DNA of 64,000 nucleotides from Lethocerus indicus (Eukaryota; Arthropoda; Insecta; Hemiptera; Belostomatidae), in assembly GCA_019843655.1 (NCBI GenBank), contig JACDQD010000007.1, positions 27,804,816 to 27,868,815 on the forward strand, given 5' to 3'. Positions 52,576 through 62,203 of this stretch are shown here, piece by piece (positions within the stretch are counted from its first letter, which is position 1; the number at the start of each line of letters is the position of its first letter). Made by a program: the position numbers and the translations under genes. Below the pieces are notes generated by a model, which did not search any database, was not told where the DNA came from, and saw only the letters and a program-made list of their open reading frames with translations.

Positions 52576-53807
52576 TGGACTCGAGTGCATGTACTTTTCT
52601 TTAATATCCTTAAACACGAAAAAGTACCTCGATTTCGCGTTGAACAATTTTCACTGTATTTCCGCCGCTCGAACGCCGTACGCGGTACGCTGTATAAGGG
52701 CACGTACTCGGAATATTCCGTCCCACTTCGTACCCAACGGTACCCCCCCCTCAACATACTCCCGTTTCGTCTGCGGTATCCGTTGGACCTACATTCGGTA
52801 CGTTTAAATTTCACCGTAATTCGTGAAAGTTTGTTTCGTCGGCCTTTTTTTCTTTTTTTTTAAAATTTTTCCGAATCTCCGATTACCGCAAATTATCGGC
52901 CTTATACGGAATTATTACCGGCTCGTATTGGGTAGAAACGAAATTTCGCCCTACGCGCGTACCGTTATAAATTCCGAAGGGCGGAATTCGGGCATCGTGC
53001 ACAGGAGTGGTATAGCGGGGGTGAAAATGGAGTGAAATATTATACTAATTGGAACCTTTTATAGTTCTGTTTTTTATATTTATTTACTGCACACTCGACA
53101 ACCAGCAATCCTACATGTTATAGCTGCTTCTTCGCACATGGTTCTTGCGATGAACCCATTGGTGTGGTAACACTTTCCTGACACGGGAACCAAATTCGCG
53201 ATACCCGGATTTCTCGGGGATGACACCGACTGTAGGTAAAAAATACTCAAGGGGAGCAGTTTCAGTACATTACACGTTATCTAAACAGCTCAAATTTGCT
53301 GTTTAAATACTCATTTCGGACGGGTATTACGGGAGTAATTTTGTTTAAAAAGCGTCGATAATTTTCTCTCTCCCGTCTATAAGCAAAAAGACAGGAATTG
53401 GGAGGAGGACGAGAAGAATAAGAATAGGAAGCTGTGGAGGGTATGATAAAAAAACGAGAGCGTTTGGGCACGTGCTAAGGTCGGCGCCGCGTGTGCGCGT
53501 GTGCGTGCGCCCCCAAATGGAATATATATTCAAAGTGTCGGTTCCAGGGCCCACACCGTATCATAATTAAGAAGTTGGTTAGAGCCATAAACGATTTACC
53601 TTAATAACAGACCGCCCGAACGAAAACACATGTTCTCGTGGTCCACTTCCAAACAACAATTACTACCCCCAAGGTGGGTCTACCTGGGCGTCCCACCGCC
53701 AACCAAACAGGGAGCTGACTCTCTGAAATTCTAGTTTGGAACACCCGTCTTGCGGTCTCCGATCGGGTTGGAATAGCGTAGATATTCCGTGTGTTTCGGA
53801 AATTGCC

Positions 53808-54012
53808 GTGGAATTCGCGTCCGATTCGATGAAAACGTCCGGAAGCGGCGGCCCATCTCATAGCCCATATCATTCTAAACTATTATATACTTGCTGACAG
53901 AAAGTTTCATAGTTCCGCCAATTTATAGCGAGCGGGAAAACGTTTTTGACTTGTAAACGGGGGAGGAACAGCGTCCCTAAAGAATAAATGAGGAAATAAA
54001 AGATGAAGATTT
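53808..54012 (+). repeat. Dispersed repeat pair I, member 2
   Basis: GAATTCGCGTCCGATTCGAT, GTCCGGAAGCG, CATTCTAAACTA and GGAGGAACAGCGTCCCTAAA. It sits between a family C outer-end piece (53740-53800) and another family C copy. Confidence 0.7.
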
Positions 54013-54013
54013 A

Positions 54014-54275
54014 CCTGTTTTGTGGTCCGTGAGGGGTTGGAATTTTGCTCTCAACGGTTTGGTCTTTTGCTAGACCGGTTTCGGCCGGCCGCCGTTTTGT
54101 TAGAAACACAAAAAAATCTACGTTAAAGTAAATCTGTTGAAAATCCTTCCCGTATTGTCAGGGCCTTGAATTAAACGCCAGTTCAAAATGAAGGATTCAT
54201 ATTGAGGGAAAGAGAAACGCTGGTCTTTCGCCAAAGAACGGCGGGAGGAGATAGATGAATATATTTTTTAAATCT
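54014..54275. mobile_element. Foldback family C copy plus the linked dispersed repeat
   Basis: CTGTTTTGTGGTCCGTGAGG and GCTAGACCGGTTTCGGCCGG, then AAACACAAAAAAATCTACG, followed by the same about 150 bp found at 46000-46135, including AGAGAAACGCTGGTCTTTCG. Confidence 0.7.
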
Positions 54276-54570
54276 TTTGCCGGACCGGTTTCGGCCATCG
54301 CCATCTTCAGTAGCGCTTTCGTTAGTGGCTCTCAAACGGAATATCCCGAAGACACAATATCGAGACACACGACAAGCAGACAACCGCGTGACACAGTGAA
54401 GTGAGGATGTCCAAAAAACATCCAATGTGCCGAAAGTAACTAACAGCGATACTGAAGATGGCGAGCGGTCGAAACCGGTCCGGCGAAAGACCAGACCGGC
54501 GAGAGGAGACAGAAACATCACGAACCTACAGTATTCCAACCCCTCGCAGACCACAAAACAGGTATATTAA
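54276..54570. mobile_element. Foldback family C copy with both arms
   Basis: GACCGGTTTCGGCCATCGCC, ATCTTCAGTAGCGC, then GTGAGGATGTCCAAAAAACA, ATACTGAAGATGGCGAGCGG and the outer end CCTCGCAGACCACAAAACAG. Confidence 0.78.
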
Positions 54571-54584
54571 TATATTCCGTAGTT

Positions 54585-54870
54585 TTCGTCCGCTCGTCAT
54601 CTTCAGTAGCGGTTCGAGTCACTTTTGCCCCTTGTTTTTGTGTTTTTAGTAACACAATTCACACAACAGACAGGCATTTTAGGCAGTTTCGATGTTTTTT
54701 CGGGCATCCTGCACTGTCGCTTTCACTTGCACTGTGTGGCGGTTGTCTGTTTGTCGTGTCTATATAAAGTGGTCTTGTTATTGCGTTTTTGGGGGATGTT
54801 TTTTGTCTTATTTGAGTTTGGGGTGCTTAAGATGGCGAGCGGCCGACAGAAACACACATTCTCAGCCTTC
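54585..54870. mobile_element. Foldback family C copy, diverged
   Basis: CGTCATCTTCAGTAGCGG, then TTTTTTCGGGCATCCTGCAC and, at the right, AAGATGGCGAGCGGCC. It lies head to tail with the preceding copy. Confidence 0.6.
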
Positions 54871-57325
54871 AGAGACTGAGAAGACGGTCGCAATTCTACG
54901 GCCGTTAACGCGAAGATTCGAAGGGGGCGGGGGGGGTGGCGGAGAATTTTAATTGCCCACCCACCGTCCGACCCCATTTCAATCGGTAAAAGGTTTATTT
55001 TTACGATCCTCTCCCAGTGCTCCGGCCAGATTGTTTTTCTGGCGGCGGGCAAAAGAAATACCCCGCCATCGGGTCTTTACACTTTACACTTTAGACGTTT
55101 TACACTTCGAAATCGCGAAGAGTTAAACGAAACATCTCCTCCTTTCGCCAGACCGGTTTCGGCCTTCACTTCTAGGTCTGGCGAAAGACCCTGTATGTCC
55201 GTCCAAACCCCCTGTAGCCGTACGGAGTTCCTAAACGGGGGGCAGCTGTGGCTAAACTGCGCTATCGCTTTTATGGGTTTTTTTTCCCCCCCCCCGGGTA
55301 CTGGTCATGTTCGACTAACGCGGCGTATCCGTCTGATGGCTATTTTGAAGGAGACTTGAAACGTTAACGTTTCAATTAGGACACGCCGGTACCCCACTAC
55401 TGGAAAAGTTCCCCGAACGCTTCCACACCTTTATTCGTAATTTGTTTATTTCGATGTTAATTAAACCAGTCGGTATAAATTACTTATATTACCGGCTATT
55501 TTTCAAGTCGATACTCCGGCATAATTTTCCTCTCATCTCACCCGACTTTGTTCCATCCGTTTTCATCGTATAAATATATTTCGCCCCTACTGACAGTGGG
55601 AGAAACCTCGCCTCAGAAAGACCTACGGCACGCGTAACTGCCTTATCCGGTATAATGGAATTTTAATATTTCTTTATTTCGCGATCCCTTCACCCCGAAA
55701 CATCCGTTACAAACTAACATCTGTTACGTATGTGACGGAATCAAACTCGAAAATACATCTAATATATAAAGAGACGTCCGTTATTTTTTAAAAATGCACT
55801 TTGTCCTAATCAATTATTTACTGCATGAATTAGGCGTACATTTTTGTGGTCGCGGCAAGAATCGTTAATTCTCGCGTCGTCTTTCTCGTATCGTTTGCAA
55901 ATCGTTGGCAAGTTGGCAACGGGCAGAAGTTTTCCTCGAATTATCAGTAACTTATGGTACTGTTGGAAGAACCTCTTTCAGTGTTCTTAGGGTTGGAATT
56001 ACGGTAATAAAGCTCATAAATTTGACTGCGAGTCGGACTGGAGTTGTCGAACTGTACCGGGCAGGGTATGTCTTTAAACTATTTTACGCAGAGTTATAGA
56101 CGAGAGATAAATTGGAAGAAAAGAAGTTTTATAACGTCGAGTGTGCAACATTTAACATTTAGCGTGCATACAATGAAAGCGCCGTGTTCGTGACTTAACC
56201 GCGTTGTTTTCCAATCTCGGGATAATAATCCCGGTCTGCCTGCTTCGCCTGCATGCAGAATAACCGGCGGGCTCATCATTACCGCGCTTGCATATTATTA
56301 ATTAAGTTGGATCGATAAGGGGCGGCGAATACAAAAAAAAAAAAAAATTACTCATTTTCTCTCGATTCTCGTATTTGCCGCAATCGCAGAGGGGAGTTAA
56401 TTGACGAGCGCGATTTTTTCTGCAATAATTTCAGCTCCAATAACGGCATTTCACCGGCGTAGAGACGTCACCGCGACTGGGTAGGAATCTTCTCCAGAAT
56501 TGTACCGATTTACGTGTGGAGGAGAAGAGGGAGAAATCGGGCTTAACTTTCCTGCACAGGAGAGAGAGAGAGAATAATAAAGTCCTCCTGTAAAAGTCCG
56601 CCCCCGCCCCCGCTGAGGAAGAGTAATGGGGCTGACCCCCGTGGGCTGATTACATTGTAAATGTCAAGAGACGTTAGATCAAGGCAAATATAATAAGCCT
56701 TTTGTAATAGTCGAGCGGTGGGGGCAGAGAACGGAGAAATAAAAATCTGGAATGTTTTTTCTCGAAGGTAAAAGGAGTCGTACGTAGACGGCTGCTTTGG
56801 GGAAAAGTTTAATTTCCCTTAGAAAATCAAGATTATTTCACGAGATATTTGAATATTTCGCCAGAGAATCAGATATTCGCGAAGATCGCTGGCGGATCTT
56901 AATGCCGCGTGAATGCATTTCGGAATCGGACAAACGGATCTGGGTGGAGGGTTTTTTCTCTCCTTTTTTCTTTTTTTTTTATCATTTTTTAATTTATTTT
57001 CCATCTTCCGAGATTATCCTGAGGCGCCGGCGGAGCGAGGAGGAGGAGGAGGAGGAGGAGGAGAGGTTTTAATTTAAAACACCGGAGGGTGTAAAGTTAT
57101 TTTCCCCGAGCGCTTTTGTGCGCAGCTGTCCGCGTCAATACCGGCTCTCGTTTTATCTACAACTCCTTTTGTAATCGATTCGACGCGCGTACAACAATTT
57201 TTAATTCCTCCCCGACATTTTCTAGGCCATCGATGAACCTCGAACCCCCAACCCCACCGGGCGTACGGCGAACTGTGGACACAAGCGTTATAAATCGTCA
57301 ACGATAATTAGTCAGTTAATATACC

Positions 57326-57500
57326 TGTTTTGTGGCCTGTTTTGGGAATGGAATACCGTGGATTTGTTTGTGTTTTGTGTACCTGCAGTGTACAGGCGAC
57401 ACGCTACTGAAGGTGGCGAGCGGCCGAAACCCGTCTGGCGAAAATGGCCGAACCATCAGCGAGACGAGACTGAAACACGACAAATCCACGATAGTTATTT
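57326..57500. mobile_element. Foldback family C copy (centre deleted)
   Basis: TACCTGTTTTGTGGCCTG and GGAATACCGTGGATTTG, then GCTACTGAAGGTGGCGAGCG and AACACGACAAATCCACGATA. Confidence 0.65.
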
Positions 57501-57816
57501 ATTTCTGAGCCCGCCAATTTAATAGTTCAATAGTTCCGCCGGTTTTTAAATCGTTAAAAGCTCTGGGTTCAAAGGAAGGGAATTGACTGACAAAACTTCG
57601 CCAAAAAGGGAACTTATTGAACAAAGGATTGAAACTGTTTTGCGGCCGATATTTAGTGCTACTAATGCTACTAAGCTACTAATCTTTCGCATCGAAATTA
57701 CCGAAACACCGCCGGGCCGCCAGCGACTCGCGTTTCACATTTATCGAATTTTTTCTTCTGTCCACCCCCAACGTCCATATTAATTTATCCATAGCGACAA
57801 TCGGTCGCGCGGATAG

Positions 57817-58035
57817 CGATAGCGGTCTTTCGCTAGACCGGTTTCGGCCGCTCGCCATCTTCAGTAGCGGTGTTGTCAGTCACTGTCGCCATCCTTGTCA
57901 GTACAAGCGAATGTAACAGTGCGGTGAGTATGCCCGAAAAACATCCAAAGCGCTGACAGTGACTAACAACACGGCTATTGAAGATGGCGAGCGGCCGAAA
58001 CCGGTCTAGCGAAAGACCGGACCGGTTGAACTGAT
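57817..58035. mobile_element. Foldback family C copy with both arms
   Basis: TCTTTCGCTAGACCGGTTTC, GCCATCTTCAGTAGCGGTGT, TGCCCGAAAAACATCCAAAG and TATTGAAGATGGCGAGCGGC, then CCGGTCTAGCGAAAGACC. Confidence 0.78.
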
Positions 58036-58873
58036 TACTTTTGGCCCGGCCCAACATCCGGCTCATCGTGGATGTCGCCGTTTCCAACGACAGAGCCGCC
58101 ACCGATCATCAAAGACCGTCGCCGATCAAAGGCAAAGTCAGGTTGGAAAGGGCGCTCGGGCCCCCCTTTAAGTGGCACCGTCGTCACGGCTAATAGCGGC
58201 CCGACGCCTACAATAGATCAATGCTGCTCTCTCAAAATTATATAGCTTCAATCGAGAATCATCCAACTGCGGTAATGAAGATACAGATGGCTTCGGCTAA
58301 GCGGCCCTCGTGAATAATTACGGAGTGAGGCTTCGGTGGGCTTTTACCGAAGGGCGTCCCGAAGAAATGCCCCAAAATCGTATTCGATAATTGAAAAGAA
58401 AAGGCGTACTCGAAACGCCGAAGACACCGGTCACCTTGAAGTCCCCGGCGTTTAAGTAAATAGAGAAATAACGTCGATTTCTTGTGTTCCCACTTGGAAA
58501 TCTACTGTATTACAACCCCTCGCAGACCATAAAATACTGCAGACACTCTAAATACAAACAATACGCTTTTAGATCTATGTAATTATTAATACACAATGGA
58601 GGATGATACCATATCATAAAGAGTTTGTACTGACCTATTCACGATTAATTGGCGTGGAAAGAAATTTTGATGCTATAAAATGTCAATATCATAAGAAAAG
58701 TGTTTTAAATACACAAATCTGGAGCAATTTGGAGTTTTTTTTTGTCCTTTTCGGTTCGGTGCGTCCGAGACATTTGCGCTCTTGAATTTACTTTCTCCTT
58801 TTGAAATTAGTACTACAACAAATATACAACTGTAGCGCAGACTATACAATATTGTAACAGTATAATGACTAGT

Positions 58874-59145
58874 TTAACATACCCGTTTTTGTGATCTGCG
58901 AGGGGTTGGAATACCGCAGGTTTGTTGTGTTTCTGTCTCTCCTCTCTCGCCGGTTCGGTCTTTTGCTAGACCGGTTTCGGCCGCTCGCCATCTTCAGTAG
59001 CGCTGTTTTAGTCACTTTGGATGTTTTCGGGTATCCTCACTGCGTCACTTGTACTGTCAGTGCCCGAAAAACTACCAATAGTGCCGTCAGTGGCTGACAA
59101 CACAGCGCTACTGAAGATGGCGAAACCGAAAGACCAAACCGACAA
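58874..59145. mobile_element. Foldback family C copy with both arms
   Basis: Outer end AACATACCCGTTTTTGTGAT, then GCGAGGGGTTGGAATACCGC, CTAGACCGGTTTCGGCCGCT, TCGCCATCTTCAGTAGCGCT, GTATCCTCACTGCGTCACTT and AGCGCTACTGAAGATGGCGA. Confidence 0.78.
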
Positions 59146-59747
59146 TATGATATCTATTATCGCTAATACAGTTATTCAAAAGGTGGATACCGAATAGATA
59201 AAGTCCTCGCCGACCTGACGGATCCCCAATAGGGTAGCTTCGAAGTTCTGGTACCATCGGAGGAATATTTCATGGCGATCGTAAAATCAGGAATCCGGAA
59301 GGATTTACAACACTGTACAACTCTGGAGGAATGGACGGGATAGAGTGGGATTCAGTTGGATAGGACGGCCCAAGTAGAGATGTAGAATGGGAGGCGGGAA
59401 AATTGCATCTGTGGATGGGGCGCACTAAAGACTCGGAACGAGTGACATGGACGCCAAAAATTATGCGTCGGCAATATATAGTTTTCGATTTGAGTTGTAA
59501 TCTCGCCGTGCGATATTACGCCCGGCCGTCTCCTCCTACAAAGCCCGCGCCAATAAATATAATAACGCCGGCGGATTCAGACACCTCTCACTGTAGCCCG
59601 TGTGTAGAGGGGAGCTTATACGCCCCCCCGAAGGCGTTTATACACTTTACGATTCGCCTCCTATACACCTAGGACAACCTCTCCAGTCGCTATGTTGCTT
59701 CCAGAATGATAGGCGAGGCGCAGTAGATCGTAAACTGAATGGCGAAA

Positions 59748-59838
59748 TATTAGGTCTACCCGAAAGTGATCGACAATTCGGTAAGATGTATTTCGGTCTT
59801 GAGGAGTTCTTCAGGAGAGGGGAATCGAAAATTTGATA
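59748..59838. mobile_element. Family B left fragment next to a foldback element
   Basis: The left TIR and half the interior end in CGAAAATTTGATAA. A family C fragment follows, then a second family B fragment. Confidence 0.7.
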
Positions 59839-59846
59839 ATATGTTG

Positions 59847-60079
59847 TAGGTCTGGTCTTTCGCTAGACCTGTCAGCACTTTGGATGTTTTTTCTGGTATC
59901 CTCACAGCACTGTTTCTTTTTTCACTTGTACTGTGTAGAAAGATGGCGCTACTGAAGATGGCGAGCGGCCGAAACACCGGTCTAGCAAAAGACCGAACCG
60001 GCGAGAGGAGACGGAAACATCACGAACCTACAGTATATTCCAACCCCTCGCAGACCACAAAACAGGTATATTAAACATG
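59847..60079. mobile_element. Foldback family C copy between two family B fragments
   Basis: TCTGGTCTTTCGCTAGACC, TTTGGATGTTTTTTCTGG, GCGCTACTGAAGATGGCGAG, CCGGTCTAGCAAAAGACCGA and the outer end CTCGCAGACCACAAAACAGG. Confidence 0.75.
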
Positions 60080-60221
60080 ATAAGATGTATTTCGGTCTTG
60101 AGGAGTTCATCAAGAGGGGAGTCGAAAATTTGACGGAAAAGTGGCCGCAGAAGTTTCTTTTTTAGGGAAATAAAATGAAGTCCAAAGTCAAAATGTTGAT
60201 TACTTTCGTGTACCCCTAATA
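60080..60221. mobile_element. Family B right fragment
   Basis: Begins GATAAGATGTATTTCGGTCT and runs to TACCCCTAA followed by TA. It repeats about 60 bp already present in the left fragment, so the pair is not one element with a clean insertion. Confidence 0.7.
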
Positions 60222-61249
60222 GTTCCTCAGATCATAAAAAAATTTAATTATCCCAGTTCGAGTATAATTTTCTTTATAAACATAAAATGGAAAATACGAG
60301 ATCAATGAGGCAACTATAAGGCCAGTCAAGCGTTTTTGATACGCAATATTGATATATTATACACTTTGATTGTAACAATATATTCCGAATATAATGAATA
60401 AAATAAAAGTAAATTGTAATTCTGTAATATTAATTATTGGATTGTACCATCGTAAAAGGAAATAGAAAGAACGCATCGAGTGAAAATACATATCTGAGAT
60501 CTGAGTGCCTTTTTACAACTGATAATAGTTTTATTATTTGAAAATATATTAGATTATAAATGAGGTGCAAAAATGGTAGAAAGACCAGTTGAGACCAAAA
60601 AACAGGTATTCTAAACTAATTTCTGTTTCTTTTGGTCTCTTCTGGAACTGTCTTGGGATTGTCCCAACTGACAAAGAATACATTTCTTGTGTAATTTAAA
60701 AAAACTGAATATTTTCTTGTGTCTTAAATATGTATATATGCGTAATTGCACTAGACATCCAGTGTGTGTTTAGTGTTATTTGAGAGGTGGCCGAAAAACC
60801 TTTTCAGGCTCGCACATGGAGTGTCAGTTCCAGGACGCTGTTGGGAATTTCTTCCCGGAAAAGTTTATTTGGGAGGAGAACGAGATCATCACGACGACGT
60901 CGAACAGAAAGGGTTGACACAAAGCCGTCTAAGGGTGGCCTCCTTACCTGTGCGCGGAGGGAGTTTAAACCCCCGCTCAGCACGCGACCCAGAAGACCGC
61001 CCCAAACCCAAATTGAACTGTCAGTATCTATTTCAGTGACAGCTTCAGTGGTCTCATCCCCGTTTGACGTCCCGGAGGTCATTAAACCCTATCCAAGATT
61101 TCCTCTCACTTCTGAAATTTTCGCTCGGAAAATAACCGCTTTATTTCTCTGCTCAGATTTAAACCAATTAAAATTCTCTGCATAAATTATCCGCTTGTGA
61201 CGATAATATATGAACGGTTAATAAATGAATCGAGAGAATGTACCACCAT

Positions 61250-61325
61250 CGATACCACCATATTCCACGCACAAGTGTACCAAAGTGACCCTATGAACGG
61301 TGGGTCGAAAATCGAAACTTTTGTT
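61250..61325 (+). repeat. Isolated, diverged 104-bp satellite monomer
   Basis: CCATATTCCACGCACAAGTG, TACCAAAGTGACCC, then GGTGGGTCGAAAATCGAAA match the main satellite unit with several differences. It is separated from it by the family E array. Confidence 0.7.
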
Positions 61326-61329
61326 TTTT

Positions 61330-62200
61330 CTCCCCCACCCGAATTTTTGGGGCGATTTTGCCCCCGAAAAACGCATTTTTCGGCCCATTTTCCACATAAA
61401 TACCAAATTTTTTGGCAGATTTTGCGCCTAAAAACCGCATTTTTGCCCTAGAAATCGCATTTTTGGGCCCATTTTGTGCCTAAATAAAGCACTTTTGGGC
61501 ATAAAAACGGCATTTTTAGCCCTAAAATTGCATTTTTGCGCTGATTTTGCGCCTAAAAACCGACTTTTTGGGTCAATTTTGCGCCTAAAAACCACATTTT
61601 TGGCACTGAAAATAGGAGTGTTGACCAATTTTTCGCATGAAAACCGCATTCTTGGGCCGATATTGCACCTAAAAACCGCACTTTCGGGCTGATTTTGTGT
61701 CTAGAAACCGCATTTATGGGCCGATTTTTTACCTAAAAACCGCCTTTTTTGAGCCTAAGAATCAGATTTTAGGGGCGACTTTATGCCTAATAAAAACATT
61801 TTGGGGCCTAAAAACGATTTTCTTGCCAGATTTTGGGCCTGAAAACAGCATTTCGGGCCGAAAAACCGCATTTTAAGGCCTTATTTATTAACCCCTTTCT
61901 TGGCCTTATAACCACATTTTTGGGCCAATTTTCAACATAAAAATAGAATTTTTGGGTCATAAAACCGCATTTTGGGTGGGATTTTGTGTCTAAAAACAGT
62001 ATTTTTAGCCCAAAACTCGCATTACTTGGCCAATTTTGCGCCTAAAAAGAGCATTTTTGGGCCAATTGTGCGCCTAAAAACCGCATTTTTTAACCTAAAA
62101 TAAGATTTGAGGGCCAATATTTTGCCTAAAAAGACCATTTTGGGGCCTAAAAACAGCATTTTTGGGCCTAAAAACAGCGTTTTTGGCCCTAAGACGGCGC
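61330..62200 (+). repeat. Degenerate short-unit array (family E), copy 2
   Basis: The same modules (CCTAAAAACCGCATTTTTGG, GCCGATTTTGCG) run for about 870 bases, lying between an isolated 104-bp-type satellite monomer and the main satellite array. Confidence 0.85.
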
Positions 62201-62203
62201 GGT

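Noticed and set aside
54183..54554. 123-codon minus-strand frame
   Set aside because: Lies entirely in foldback family C sequence. Similar spurious frames occur in other copies (41199-41606, 52256-52516, 54458-54649).
60764..61185. Arg/Ser-rich frames of 91 and 132 codons
   Set aside because: Two overlapping frames in the same strand with no known similarity. The Arg/Ser bias comes from CG/GA-rich DNA. Not enough support for a gene.
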